DNA of 64,000 nucleotides from Streptomyces lydicus. Its GTDB lineage: Bacteria > Actinomycetota > Actinomycetes > Streptomycetales > Streptomycetaceae. Below are positions 8,322-17,621 of the stretch, piece after piece (the stretch's first letter is position 1; each line of letters begins with the position of its first letter). Location of the stretch: positions 4,030,001 to 4,094,000 of the forward strand of contig NZ_RDTE01000003.1 in NCBI RefSeq assembly GCF_004125265.1, given 5' to 3'. Made by a program: the position numbers and the translations under genes. The notes below the pieces were generated by a model. It was not told the origin of the DNA. It saw only the letters and a list, made by a program, of their open reading frames with translations, and did not search any database.

Positions 8322-11300
8322 GTGTCACGGCAGTTGCTCAGGGTCGACCCGGACGGGACGGACGGTTTCCCGACGATCGGCGAGGCCCTGGCGCAGGCGC
8401 GCACCGGAGCCGTCATCCGCGTGAGGCCCGGCCGTTACCGGGAGAACCTCACCGTCAAGACCCGGGTGACCATCGTCGCCGACGGCGAGCGCGGCAGCGT
8501 GGAGATCTGCCCGGCGCGCGGCACCGCCGTCGTGCTGGTGGCCGACGCCGTGATGCTCACCGACCTGATGCTGCGCGGCGGCAGCGAGGACCTGCCGGTG
8601 GTGGACGCGCCGCGCGGCCAGGTCGCCATGGACGGCTGCACCGTGGTGGGTTCGGGCTGGACCGCGGTCCTGGCCCGGGAAACCGGTTCGCTGGCGATGC
8701 GCGACTGCCGGGTCTCCAACCCGGAGGGCGCCGGCGTGGTGGACACCGCGGCCACCGACAGCGTCGTCGCCGACTGCCTGATCGAGCACCTGGGCACCTC
8801 TGGTGTCGTCCTCGGCGAACAGGCCCGCACCACGGTGCGCGGCTGCCGGATCCGGGACGCGCAGGGCAACGGCGTGCTGGCCAACGGCGAGGCGCAGGGG
8901 CGGGTGGAGAACTGCGACATCTCCGGCACCGAGAAGCCGGCCATCGCCCTGGAGGGCCGGTCCGCCACCCGCGTGGTGCGCACCACCGCGCACGACACCT
9001 CGGTGGGCGTCTACGTGACCAGCGGCTCCCGGCCCATCCTGGAAGAGGTCACGGTCACCGACACCAGCGGCCCCGGCATCGTACTGGCCCAGGGCGCCGA
9101 CCCGGAGCTGCTGCGCTGCGCCACCGCACGGACCAAGGGCAACGGGCTGGCGGTGACGGAGCGCTCCCGGGGCGTCCTGGAAGGCTGCCGGTTCGACACC
9201 GCCGCCGTCGTCGCGATCCGGGTGGCCGGGTCCAGCGCCCCGCTGCTCACCGGCACCACCGTGCGCGAGTGCGCCGACAAGACGGCCGCCGTCCTGCTGG
9301 CCGAGGACTCCTCGGCGGAGTTCGACCGGCTGGAGGTGCTGGACGCGTCCGGCGTCGGCGTCTCCATCCGCACCGGCGCCAACCCGCTGCTGCGCAAGGC
9401 CCGGATCACCGGCGCCGGGGGCCACGGAGTGGAGGTCCTGGAGGACGGCCGCGGCCGGCTGCACGGCTGCACGGTCGAGCGCTCCGAGGGCGCCGGCGTG
9501 CACATCGCGGGCGGCGGCGCGCCGGAGCTGGCCGACACCGTGCTGCGCTCCACCGGCCAGGCCGGCGTGCACATCGGATCCGAGGGGCGGGGCACGGTAC
9601 GCGACTGCGAGATCGACGCCGTCCACGCGGCCGGCCTGCACGTGGACAGCGGCGGCGAGCTGACCGCGAGCCGCACCCATGTGACCGGCTCCGGGGCGCA
9701 CGGCCTGCTGGTCGCCGACGGCGGCCGGGCGGCGCTCGACGGCTGCCAGCTGAGCGGCAGCACCGGCGACGGCGCCCGGATCGACAGCTCCGAGCAGGTC
9801 GCCCTCACCGACTGCGCCGTCCGGGACAACCGCGGCGCCGGGCTCAAGCAGACCCGCGCCACCGAGCGGCTCACCGTCGAGGGGCTCAACAGCAGCGGCA
9901 ACACCGCCCCGGACTCCTGGGGCGAGAGCGCGGGCGACCTCGCCGCCGAGGGGTCCGGCAGCGGGTCGGGGCAGCAGCGGGCGCAGGGCCCGCTGGCGGA
10001 GCTGGAGTCGCTCATCGGGCTGGGCGACGTCAAGCACCAGGTGCGCACCCTGATCAACCTCAACCAGCTCGCGCAGCGCCGTGCCAGCCTCGGCATGCCG
10101 GCCCCGCCGATGAGCCGCCACCTGGTCTTCTCCGGCCCGCCCGGCACCGGCAAGACCACCGTGGCCCGGCTCTACGGCGGCATCCTGGCCGAGCTGGGCG
10201 TGCTGCCCTCCGGTCATCTGGTGGAGGTCTCCCGGGCCGATCTGGTCGCCCAGGTCATCGGCGGTACGGCCATCAAGACCACCGAGGCGTTCAACGAGGC
10301 CATCGGCGGCGTGCTGTTCGTCGACGAGGCGTACACCCTCCTGTCCGACGGCAAGGGCTCCGGTGCCGACTTCGGCCGGGAGGCCATCGACACGCTGCTG
10401 AAGCTGATGGAGGACCACCGGGACGACGTGGTGGTCATCGTCGCCGGATACACCGAGGAGATCGCTTCGTTCCTGACCTCCAACCCCGGCCTGGCCTCCC
10501 GCTTCACCCGCACCATCGAGTTCGCCAACTACTCCGTCGCCGAGCTGGTGACCATCACCGAGAGCATGTGCGAGGCGCACCGCTACACGCTGGACCCGGG
10601 CACCCTGGACGCGCTCGCCCGGCACTACGCGCGGATGCCGCGCGACGCCGGGTTCGGCAACGGCCGTGCCGCACGCCAGGTGTTCGAGGAGATGGTGGAC
10701 CGGCAGGCGCACCGGCTGGGCTCGCTGGACAACCCGGTCGAGGCCGACCTGTCGCTCCTGCTGCCCGAGGACGTCGCGGACCAGGCGGCGGCCGACCGGG
10801 CCGCGGACAGGCGCGGCTCCGCCGAGCTGCTGGCCGAACTCGACGCCATGATCGGCCTGCATGCCGTCAAGCAGGAGGTCACCGACCTGGTCAACCTGCT
10901 CTCGGCCACCCGGCAGCGGCAGGCCGTGGGTCTGCCCGTCCCGAAGATCAGCCACCATCTGGTCTTCTCCGGCCCGCCCGGAACCGGCAAGACCACCATC
11001 GCCCGGCTCTACGCGGACCTGCTGCACTCCCTCGGGGTGCTGAGCTCCGGCCGGCTCGTGGAGGTGGCCCGCGCCGATCTGGTGGGCCGCTACGTGGGCC
11101 ACACCGCGCAGCTCACCAAGGAGGCGTTCGACAGCGCCCTGGGCGGCGTGCTGTTCATCGACGAGGCCTACACCCTCACGCCGGAGAACGCCGGCTCCGA
11201 CTTCGGCCGGGAGGCGGTGGACACGCTGCTGAAGCTGATGGAGGACCACCGCGACGAGATCGTCGTCATCGTCGCCGGATACACCGAGGAGATGCACCGC

Positions 11301-11636
11301 TTCCTGGCCTCCAACCCGGGCCTGGCCTCCCGCTTCGCGCGCACGGTGGAGTTCGAGAACTACTCCACCGACGAGCTGGTGGAGATCATGAGCCGCTACG
11401 CGACGGGCTCCGGCTACGACTGCGCGCCCGAGACCCTTCAGGCGCTGCACGCCTACCTCGACCGGCTGCCGCGCGACCGCTCGTTCGGCAACGCCCGCAC
11501 CTCCCGGCAGACCCTGGAGGCGATGATGACGCGCCAGGCCCGCCGGATCGGGGCGATCGCCGCACCCAGCCTGGACGACCTGCGGCTGCTGCTGCCCACG
11601 GACCTGCCCCAGGAGGCCCGGCTGACGACGGGGTGA
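8322..11636 (+). CDS. Parallel beta-helix protein fused to two CbxX/EccA-like AAA+ domains
   Basis: The 1104-residue product starts at GTG 8322, where GAGGAGG lies 7 bases upstream; longer in-frame starts at 8238 lack a site. Residues about 10-530 are repeating short strands rich in Gly, Val and Asp (units such as GVHIGSEGRGTVRDCEID), typical of right-handed parallel beta-helices. Two AAA+ modules follow. P-loops SGPPGTGKTT lie near residues 604 and 883, with Walker B VLFVDEAYTL near 664 and VLFIDEAYTL near 942. These modules match the CbxX/CfqX family that contains EccA, the cytosolic ESX ATPase. In this locus the protein probably replaces EccA, with the beta-helix as a binding platform; that role is inferred. 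Confidence 0.85.
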   Translation: MSRQLLRVDPDGTDGFPTIGEALAQARTGAVIRVRPGRYRENLTVKTRVTIVADGERGSVEICPARGTAVVLVADAVMLTDLMLRGGSEDLPVVDAPRGQVAMDGCTVVGSGWTAVLARETGSLAMRDCRVSNPEGAGVVDTAATDSVVADCLIEHLGTSGVVLGEQARTTVRGCRIRDAQGNGVLANGEAQGRVENCDISGTEKPAIALEGRSATRVVRTTAHDTSVGVYVTSGSRPILEEVTVTDTSGPGIVLAQGADPELLRCATARTKGNGLAVTERSRGVLEGCRFDTAAVVAIRVAGSSAPLLTGTTVRECADKTAAVLLAEDSSAEFDRLEVLDASGVGVSIRTGANPLLRKARITGAGGHGVEVLEDGRGRLHGCTVERSEGAGVHIAGGGAPELADTVLRSTGQAGVHIGSEGRGTVRDCEIDAVHAAGLHVDSGGELTASRTHVTGSGAHGLLVADGGRAALDGCQLSGSTGDGARIDSSEQVALTDCAVRDNRGAGLKQTRATERLTVEGLNSSGNTAPDSWGESAGDLAAEGSGSGSGQQRAQGPLAELESLIGLGDVKHQVRTLINLNQLAQRRASLGMPAPPMSRHLVFSGPPGTGKTTVARLYGGILAELGVLPSGHLVEVSRADLVAQVIGGTAIKTTEAFNEAIGGVLFVDEAYTLLSDGKGSGADFGREAIDTLLKLMEDHRDDVVVIVAGYTEEIASFLTSNPGLASRFTRTIEFANYSVAELVTITESMCEAHRYTLDPGTLDALARHYARMPRDAGFGNGRAARQVFEEMVDRQAHRLGSLDNPVEADLSLLLPEDVADQAAADRAADRRGSAELLAELDAMIGLHAVKQEVTDLVNLLSATRQRQAVGLPVPKISHHLVFSGPPGTGKTTIARLYADLLHSLGVLSSGRLVEVARADLVGRYVGHTAQLTKEAFDSALGGVLFIDEAYTLTPENAGSDFGREAVDTLLKLMEDHRDEIVVIVAGYTEEMHRFLASNPGLASRFARTVEFENYSTDELVEIMSRYATGSGYDCAPETLQALHAYLDRLPRDRSFGNARTSRQTLEAMMTRQARRIGAIAAPSLDDLRLLLPTDLPQEARLTTG

Positions 11637-11801
11637 CCGACGGGCTGACTACCGGCCGGCCCGTGCCGGGCACTCCCGAGGTCAGGAAGCCTGCGCCCGG
11701 CCGCGACCAGGTCAGACCACTCAGGCCATTCAGGCCATTCGAACCATGACGAACCTGCTCAGAACCGGTTCAGCCGCTGCTCACCGGTGCGCGCAGCCCC
11801 G

Positions 11802-11845
11802 CCCCGGGCCGGGTGCGGCCTCACCCCGGGCCGGGTGCGGCCTCA
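11802..11845. repeat. Two tandem 22-bp units between convergent genes
   Basis: Two adjacent copies of a GC-rich 22-bp unit (starting ccccgggccgggtgcg) lie between the AAA+ gene and the convergent STAND ATPase, the second reaching its stop codon. A shorter doubling, caggccatt, lies near 11720-11738. Confidence 0.8.
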
Positions 11846-13891
11846 CCGCGGTACCGACCCGTACAGCTCGCGCTCGCGCAGCAGTTCCGCGGCCCTCGTC
11901 AGCGCGGCGGACAGCCGGCGCCGGTAGGTGCTGAAGGACAGTGACGCCCGGCTCGCCGCGGCCTGCTGGCTGCGCGGCCCGTTCAGATAGGTGATCTCCA
12001 GAACGTCGCCCAACTGCCGCTGTCCGGGCAGCGCACGCAACTGCGCCACGGTCTCGGTCAGCACCGCGCGCAGCGCCGCCGCGTCCGCGCCGGGCGCCAC
12101 CAGCCGGGTCCCCAGCAGCGCACTCTCCGCGAGCTGCCGCGGATTCAGCGCGCTGCGGTAGGCGTGCTTGACGGCATCCGCGAACTGCGGCCACGGCATG
12201 ACGGGAGCCGCCCCGTCGGTGACCGGCGCGGGGATCGCCGAGGGCTCGTCGGCCAGCAGCCGGGTGCGCAGCGCCGCGGCCCAGCGGTCGAAGGGTGCGC
12301 TGCGCCAGTCCTGCACGAACGGCGACACCCGCTCGCCATCCGGCCCGTCGACCGGGGCCGTGCGCTGCTGCCCGTACAGCTCCAGCAGCGACGACAGCGC
12401 ACGCTGGCCTTGCGCCGTGCACGTCCAGCTCATCGCCAGGCCGGGCGTGGTCGCCCACAGTGTGGTCAACGCGCCGCAGGCCACCGCCGCGCCGCCGGTG
12501 CTCCAACGCCCCAGCAGCAGCCGCTCACTGCGCCGCAGCGGCGACCGTTCGGCCGCGTGCTCCAGCGCGGCGTGCGCCACCGGATCGTCGGGCAGCCCGG
12601 TGGCACCGGCCTCAAGGCAGGGCGCGACGAGCACGCCGGTGATCCGGCGGCGGCCGTCCTCCGCGACGATGAAGGCCGCCGGCTGGTGGTCCCACCACTG
12701 GCGGGCCAGGCGGCCTGCCGCCCAGCCGTGCTCCTTCTCGATCGAGGCCAGCACCTCGTCCAGGTCCGCCGGACGGGCGGCCCGCAGCTGCAGACGGTCC
12801 GCACCGTGCCAGTCCACCGCCTCCCGCGCGATCCGGTTGGTCCGGCCCAGGTAGGCCAGCCCCGCACCGAAGACCCAGCGGCCGCCTCCGCGCTCCGCCA
12901 GCCGCTCGGCCAGGTGCGCATGCAGCCGGCGGAAGAGCCGCTCGTACGTCTCCAGGCCGCGCCAGCGCAGATCGGCCACCAGCGCTTCCCGCACCAGTTC
13001 GTGCGGGACCAGGCCGTCAGCGGTGCTGTGCACGAACGACAGTCCGCTCAGCCAGGCGCACAGCGCCCGGGCCTCGGCCACCGGAACTTCCAGCGTGTGC
13101 CGCACCAGTTCCTCGGTGGTCACCCGGGCCAGCGCCAGCACGCGGAGCGCGTCGGCCCGGTCCGGCGAGGGGGTCTCCCGCAGCAGCAGTCGCAGTAACT
13201 CGCGCACCACGTCGGGGGAATCGCCCAACTCCCAGCCGCGGTACGGCTCCCCGGCCCGCGTGACACGCTCCCGCGCGTCGGCGAAGAGCGCCAGGGCCAA
13301 CGGCATTCCGTGTGCGGCCCGTACGAGGTCCAAGACGGCCGGCCCGGACACGTCCCGGTGGTGCAGCAGCTGCGCGGCCTCGGTGTCGTCCATGCCGTCC
13401 AGCTCCACACTGCGCAGCGCGTGCCACCACTGCGCGTCGGCGCGCCACTCGGCCGACGGGGGCCGCCGGCCTCCGACCGCGACCAGCACATGCGCGGGCA
13501 TCCGCGGCAGGAATTCATCGCGCAGCCAGTGCTCCAGCCCGCCCAGCGCCTCCGCCGAGTCGACCAGCAGCACCTGCGCCTCCTCCAGCGGGCCCTGCGC
13601 CTCCAGCGCGGCCAAGAACGCCTCCGGCGTCGGCTCCGTGCCCCGCATGTCGACCCAGCGGGCGGTCCTGCCGTGCGCCGTCGCCTCGTCCGCGAACCGG
13701 CGCAGCAGGGTGCTCTTGCCCATGCCGCCCATGCCGTGCAGCCACACCACGAAGCAGCTCCGGCGGTCGCTGAGCAGCAGCTCCCGCAGCAGCCGCAGTT
13801 CGGCGGCTCTGCCGGTGAACACCCTTTTCCGCACGGCCGCCAGCGCGTCCCCGTGCGAGTCGACCGGTAGGGGTGAGGGAGGTGTCCGCAT
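11843..13891 (-). CDS. STAND-type ATPase, probable regulator
   Basis: The 682-residue product has a P-loop in LHGMGGMGKSTLL (53-61) preceded by FTGRAAELRLLRELL, the layout of STAND/AAA-16 signalling ATPases, with LLVDSAE and HVLVAVGGR downstream as Walker B and sensor-like segments. The middle is Leu/Arg-rich and helical. The last 60 residues (LEITYLNGPRSQQAAASRAS, then a basic helix) resemble a sigma-region-4-like helix-turn-helix used for DNA binding. A transcriptional or signalling role is inferred. The ATG at 13891 is the first good start. It is convergent with the ESX AAA+ gene and may be unrelated to secretion. Confidence 0.7.
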   Translation of the reverse strand: MRTPPSPLPVDSHGDALAAVRKRVFTGRAAELRLLRELLLSDRRSCFVVWLHGMGGMGKSTLLRRFADEATAHGRTARWVDMRGTEPTPEAFLAALEAQGPLEEAQVLLVDSAEALGGLEHWLRDEFLPRMPAHVLVAVGGRRPPSAEWRADAQWWHALRSVELDGMDDTEAAQLLHHRDVSGPAVLDLVRAAHGMPLALALFADARERVTRAGEPYRGWELGDSPDVVRELLRLLLRETPSPDRADALRVLALARVTTEELVRHTLEVPVAEARALCAWLSGLSFVHSTADGLVPHELVREALVADLRWRGLETYERLFRRLHAHLAERLAERGGGRWVFGAGLAYLGRTNRIAREAVDWHGADRLQLRAARPADLDEVLASIEKEHGWAAGRLARQWWDHQPAAFIVAEDGRRRITGVLVAPCLEAGATGLPDDPVAHAALEHAAERSPLRRSERLLLGRWSTGGAAVACGALTTLWATTPGLAMSWTCTAQGQRALSSLLELYGQQRTAPVDGPDGERVSPFVQDWRSAPFDRWAAALRTRLLADEPSAIPAPVTDGAAPVMPWPQFADAVKHAYRSALNPRQLAESALLGTRLVAPGADAAALRAVLTETVAQLRALPGQRQLGDVLEITYLNGPRSQQAAASRASLSFSTYRRRLSAALTRAAELLRERELYGSVPR

Positions 13892-14464
13892 CGTCTACCC
13901 GCTGAACCGCTGGTTGCCGCCGGCGTGCACGCCGAGGACGCCGACGATGTCGCAGCCGGCCGCCGCCCCGCGCACCCGCCCACCCCACATCGCCTGATCT
14001 CCACACCCCACTCGCGAACCGGGGCCAGTCGGAGTCGCGTTGACGAGCCGGCCGAACACCGCCTCAAGGGCCCCGCGACCCGACAGCGCGCAGGGTACGG
14101 CGACGAGCGGCGGGCCAGTGACGCTTGAGCTCATTTCGGGCCCCCGGGGGCAGTTGGGTGTCGCAGTCTCCTCGGTACGTCACCCACCCTGGCCGGAACC
14201 GCTATCGCACGGCTGCCGCACTGCTAACGTCCGGTTAACACCGGCGTGAGCAGCACAGACACCAAGGCGAACCCGAAGAACCAGGCGGCGGCCGCCTGGC
14301 CGGGAACACGCACCCGCAGGCGAGTATCCGGTGTCGTCCTCTCGGGTTCCCGCCACTCCTGCAGCAGCCCTGCCGGCGATCTGGACCGGGCGACTTTCGG
14401 GTGGCCCGCAACCGGCTGGCGACCTCATACTGCGACGGCAGCGTGAGGATGGCCAGCGGCGGCT
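13892..14464. other. Long gap, possible membrane-protein remnant
   Basis: No convincing gene fills this 573-bp gap between two minus-strand units. On the minus strand, bases 14224-14310 read WFFGFALVSVLLTPVLTG and a stop, preceded by low-complexity codons. This looks like the last membrane span of a decayed transporter, but that is a weak call. The promoter of the STAND gene should lie near 13900-14000. Confidence 0.35.
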
Positions 14465-15115
14465 TCAGCGCATCAACCCGGCGTCCTTGGCGCACAGCGC
14501 AGCCTGCACCCGGTTGCCCACCTCAAGGGCGGCCAGAATTCGGCTGACGTGCGCCTTCACCGTGCTCTCCCGCATGCCCAGCCCGGCGGCGATCTCAGCG
14601 TTGGACGCGCCGCCGGCCAGGAGCCTGAGCACGTCGGTCTCGCGCGGCGTCAAGCGCTCCATCCGGGCTCGGGCAGCGGCCGAGGCGCCGTGCGCCATGT
14701 GGTGATGGTGCGCGATGAGTCGTCGGGCAGCAGAGGGGTGCAGCATCGCTTGCCCGTCGGCGACGACCTCGACGGCCCGGATGATCTCCGCAGGGTCGCT
14801 GTCCTTCAGCAGGAAGCCGACCGCGCCGGCGGCCAGCCCGTCGTAGACGTACTGGTCCAGGTCAAACGTCGTGAGCATCACGACCTTGGGCGGCTCAGGC
14901 AGCGCGCTCATCCGCCTGGTGGCCTCGATTCCGTCCATGTGGGGCATCCGCACGTCCATCAGCACCACGTCCAGGCGCTGCACGGTGGCCTGTTGGACGG
15001 CTTCCCGGCCGTCGGAAACCTGTGCGGCGACGATGATGCCGGGGGCATCCTCCAGGATGTCGGAGAGCGCCAGCCGCACCAGGCCGTCGTCGTCGACGAT
15101 CATCGTCCGGATCAC
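14465..15115 (-). CDS. NarL/LuxR-family response regulator
   Basis: The 216-residue product has a receiver domain with VDDD at residues 7-10 and phospho-acceptor Asp54 (LMDVRMP), the switch residues T82/T83 in MLTTF, and Lys104. The C-terminal LuxR-type helix-turn-helix (LTPRETDVLRLLAGGASNAE, then STVKAHVSRIL) binds DNA. It starts at GTG 15115 and overlaps the kinase stop by four bases, so translation is coupled. It is the output of the adjacent sensor kinase; target genes are unknown. A linker with HHHHMAHG is unusual but needs no special meaning. Confidence 0.93.
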   Translation of the reverse strand: MIRTMIVDDDGLVRLALSDILEDAPGIIVAAQVSDGREAVQQATVQRLDVVLMDVRMPHMDGIEATRRMSALPEPPKVVMLTTFDLDQYVYDGLAAGAVGFLLKDSDPAEIIRAVEVVADGQAMLHPSAARRLIAHHHHMAHGASAAARARMERLTPRETDVLRLLAGGASNAEIAAGLGMRESTVKAHVSRILAALEVGNRVQAALCAKDAGLMR

Positions 15116-16281
15116 GCCACTCCCCTGCTGCGCAGGTCGTCGAGCGGGATGGTGGCGGCCACCCGCCAGCCTCCCGATCCCGTAGGACCGTACTCCAGAC
15201 GGCCGTTGAGCGCGGCGACTCGCTCAGCCAGCCCGACCAGGCCATAGCCGGAGCCCTCGGTCGCGGCCTCGGACGAGACACCGGCCGGGTTTCGGATCAC
15301 CACGGTGGACTGCGGCGGACCGTAGCGCACCTCAAGGTGTGCGGTCGCTCCGGCGGCATGCTTACGGGCATTGGTCAGGGCCTCTTGCGCAAGTCGGTGA
15401 ATGGCGAGCCGATGACTGGCCGGGACGGAGTCGGGGCGGCCCTCAACGACCGCTTCGATCTGCTGTCCGGCCGCCCGCGCCTCGTCGATCACCGTCGAAA
15501 GTGCCGGCAGACCGGGTGCCCGTGAGGCGGGCCTCTCCCCGGAGTCGTGGCCGTGCAGCACACCCAGCACGTCTCGCAGATCGCCGAGCGCGTCGGTGGA
15601 CGCGGTGCGCAGCAAACCGATCCGGGTGGCCACCGGCTCGGGAAGGTCGGCGGCCCGCCGCTTGAGAGCACCGGTGTGCAGGGCGATGACCGTGAGCCGG
15701 TGGGCGAGCACATCGTGCATCTCGGCAGCGATCCTGGTGCGCTCCTCCAACCTGACCTGCTCGGAGCGGAGTTCGCGCTCCACCTGCAGACGGTTGACCT
15801 GTTCGGCAAGCGCGGCGACGTGCCGGCGGCGGTTGCCGGCCCACAGTCCGATGACCACCGCGAGCAGCAGCACTGCCAGCGGCCCGTATTTACGGGTCAG
15901 CCACAGGCTGTTCCCCGGATGCGCCAGCGAACTGCCGACCATCGCGGCCACCACGCACAGCCCCTCGAAGACGAACCGGCCCCGGGAAGCGCGATGGAAG
16001 ACCACGACCAGTAGCGGGAAGAACGATCCCAGTAGCACCGCGCCGACCGTGGTGCTCACTACTGCGAGCACCGGCTTGCGGCGCCGCAGCAGGACCGGGA
16101 GAGTCAGCGCCACGGCCAACCCGACGCGGGGGCTGAGCAGCGTGCCCCCCGCACCCACATACGCCTGTTGCACCGCTGCCGCTCCGACGACACAGGTCAT
16201 CAGCGCCTCGGCCCACCACGGCCAGGCCCGGCCCCTCTCCTTGTTCACCAGACCAGCGTAGGTTCGCAACGCCTGTTCCAC
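15112..16281 (-). CDS. Membrane sensor histidine kinase (HisKA_3 type)
   Basis: The 389-residue product has four to six N-terminal membrane spans (about 27-148), a short coiled coil (155-180), the HisKA_3 phospho-acceptor His189 in EERTRIAAEMHDVLAHRL, and an ATPase domain with GSGYGLVGLAERV near 355-368 as the G box. It phosphorylates the overlapping NarL-type regulator. No separate sensor domain is seen, so it is likely to sense within the membrane. The GTG start has little Shine-Dalgarno support, and a TAGCCG lies 6-12 bases upstream, so a leaderless transcript is possible. Confidence 0.9.
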   Translation of the reverse strand: MEQALRTYAGLVNKERGRAWPWWAEALMTCVVGAAAVQQAYVGAGGTLLSPRVGLAVALTLPVLLRRRKPVLAVVSTTVGAVLLGSFFPLLVVVFHRASRGRFVFEGLCVVAAMVGSSLAHPGNSLWLTRKYGPLAVLLLAVVIGLWAGNRRRHVAALAEQVNRLQVERELRSEQVRLEERTRIAAEMHDVLAHRLTVIALHTGALKRRAADLPEPVATRIGLLRTASTDALGDLRDVLGVLHGHDSGERPASRAPGLPALSTVIDEARAAGQQIEAVVEGRPDSVPASHRLAIHRLAQEALTNARKHAAGATAHLEVRYGPPQSTVVIRNPAGVSSEAATEGSGYGLVGLAERVAALNGRLEYGPTGSGGWRVAATIPLDDLRSRGVA

Positions 16282-16344
16282 CTCGGCTAGTTGGCGGTTG
16301 TCATCCCCTACTTTCGTACGGGGTGGCCGCAGCGGAACGGCCGA

Positions 16345-16372
16345 TGGAACAGGTTCGGCCGCTTCCTAGCGT
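16345..16372 (+). promoter_or_regulatory. Possible promoter of leaderless methyltransferase mRNA
   Basis: TGGAAC (16345-16350) and TAGCGT (16367-16372) are separated by 16 bases. The ATG of the next gene begins 8 bases after the second hexamer, so transcription could start on or next to the start codon. This is consistent with the weak ribosome binding site there. Confidence 0.4.
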
Positions 16373-16379
16373 GGTGAGC

Positions 16380-17165
16380 ATGAACCAGACACCGGCTCCT
16401 ACCGCGACCGCTCCCGCGCTCACCGCCCCGACCGCCCCGACCGGCCCGACCAGCCCTCGGCAGCGCAGTGACGCCTTCGCGTTCTTCCGGGAGGCCGCCC
16501 GTTCCAGACACACCACCGGCGCTGTGGCCCCGAGCGGCTCCCCGCTCGCCCGGCGGCTCGCCGCGCCGCTGCCCGCCCCCGGCGGCCGCAGCCCGCTGCG
16601 TGTCCTGGAGGTCGGCGCGGGTACCGGTACGGTCACCCGCGCGCTGGCCGAGCGCATCGGGCCGGGCGACCGGCTGGACACAGTTGAGGTCAACCCCCGG
16701 TTCGTACGGCTGCTGACCGAGGCACTGCAGACGGACCCGGTGCTGGCCGCCGCGTCCGACCGGATCCGGATCGTCCCGGAGTCGATCTGCCACACACCGC
16801 TGCCCGTGCACAGCTACGACGTGATCGTCTCTTGTCTGCCCTTCATGAACTTTTCCCCCGACATGGTGCGTTCCCTCTTGGAGCGGTACATGGCCGCACT
16901 GGTCCCCGGCGGGCATCTGACCTACTTCAGCTATCTCGGCACGCTGTCCCTACGGACCCTGTTCGCCCAGCGCACCGAGGCCACCCGGTACCGCGCGGTG
17001 GCGGCCGTACTGGCCGACTTCTCCGCCCGCTACGGCGGCGGGGACGGCGGCGGGGACGGCGGCAGCGTCGCCTGGCGCAACCTGCCGCCCGCCCGGGTGA
17101 CGCACCTGAGGACACCCCAGCCGGGTGCCGACGTAGCGGACCCGGATTCCCTCGTCCGGCGATGA
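16380..17165 (+). CDS. PmtA-like phospholipid N-methyltransferase
   Basis: The 261-residue product has a Pro/Thr/Ala-rich start and a class I SAM-binding fold. Motif I is LEVGAGTGTVTRAL (about 76-89), motif II is the acidic DTVEVNPRF, and VSCLPFMNF lies where PmtA-type enzymes have their characteristic Leu-Pro-Phe-x-Asn-Phe. The likely reaction is SAM-dependent methylation of phosphatidylethanolamine at the inner membrane face; this substrate is inferred from family similarity. It is the last chromosomal gene before the attachment site. A GGGGACGGCGGC repetition near the 3' end encodes a short Gly/Asp run. Confidence 0.78.
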   Translation: MNQTPAPTATAPALTAPTAPTGPTSPRQRSDAFAFFREAARSRHTTGAVAPSGSPLARRLAAPLPAPGGRSPLRVLEVGAGTGTVTRALAERIGPGDRLDTVEVNPRFVRLLTEALQTDPVLAAASDRIRIVPESICHTPLPVHSYDVIVSCLPFMNFSPDMVRSLLERYMAALVPGGHLTYFSYLGTLSLRTLFAQRTEATRYRAVAAVLADFSARYGGGDGGGDGGSVAWRNLPPARVTHLRTPQPGADVADPDSLVRR

Positions 17166-17220
17166 CGATGACGCCCGACGACCTGCTGACGGCGGTGCCG
17201 CCACATCCGGTAAAAGCAAA

Positions 17221-17253
17221 AGCCCCAGGTCACGGCGAGTGAGTCCTGGGGCT
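17221..17253. terminator. Terminator of the tRNA-Thr locus
   Basis: A perfect 9-bp stem, AGCCCCAGG with CCTGGGGCT around a 15-base loop, lies 8 bases from the tRNA fragment on the side where its transcript would have ended. It also closes off the methyltransferase gene. Confidence 0.75.
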
Positions 17254-17260
17254 TCCACGG

Positions 17261-17302
17261 AGCCGCCTTCGGGATTCGAACCCGAGACCTACGCATTACG
17301 AG
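17261..17302 (-). other. 3' fragment of tRNA-Thr(CGT): attachment site and left end of an integrated element
   Basis: Read on the minus strand, this carries the anticodon loop CTCGTAA (anticodon CGT, Thr), the 3' anticodon strand TGCGT, a perfect T arm around GGTTCGAATCC and the acceptor strand AGGCGGCT. The 5' half is absent. The bases before the loop read ACGGT where ACGCA is needed to pair with TGCGT. So only the last 42 bases of the gene remain. This is the mark of integration into a tRNA 3' end, the displaced end staying with the flanking chromosome. The polarity puts the element to the right, and an intact tRNA-Thr should sit at its far end. Confidence 0.82.
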
Positions 17303-17621
17303 ACCGTGAGCAGTCATGTTGCCTGGTGCTACGTGGTGCCGCCTCGTGACGTTTCCGCTGATCAGAGCAGGTGCACCAGGTTAGGCCGTGCTACCCCGTG
17401 CTGCGCTGTCCAAAGGCGTCTGTCCACCGGCTGTCCACCGGCGGACGTCAGTACTCAGCACGTGGCGACCCTCCGCTGACACGCTGGCACCACGGAGTCT
17501 CGTTCGGTCACCGTAGCCCACGCGCTTGTCGACATCCAACAGGCGATGGCCTGGCGGCGTGGCCTGGGGCCGAGTGGCCTGCTGAGGTGCCTTCGGCGTC
17601 CGGCCTCGGGTCGCCGGTTGT
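17303..17621. other. Element end with short repeats, no gene
   Basis: This stretch beside the attachment core has no gene. It holds similar short words in a row (gtgctacgtggtgcc, then gtgctaccccgtgctgc) and a doubled ctgtccaccgg near 17419-17442. Such clustered repeats are what integrase arm sites look like, but the assignment is inference. Confidence 0.4.

Noticed and set aside
8325..11450. A 1041-codon minus-strand frame opposite the beta-helix/AAA+ gene
   Set aside because: Same GC shadow; the plus-strand protein has clear P-loops and a ribosome binding site.
17240..17330. An intact tRNA-Thr gene
   Set aside because: The anticodon stem does not pair (ACGGT against TGCGT) and no D arm or 5' acceptor strand follows, so only the 3' part is present.
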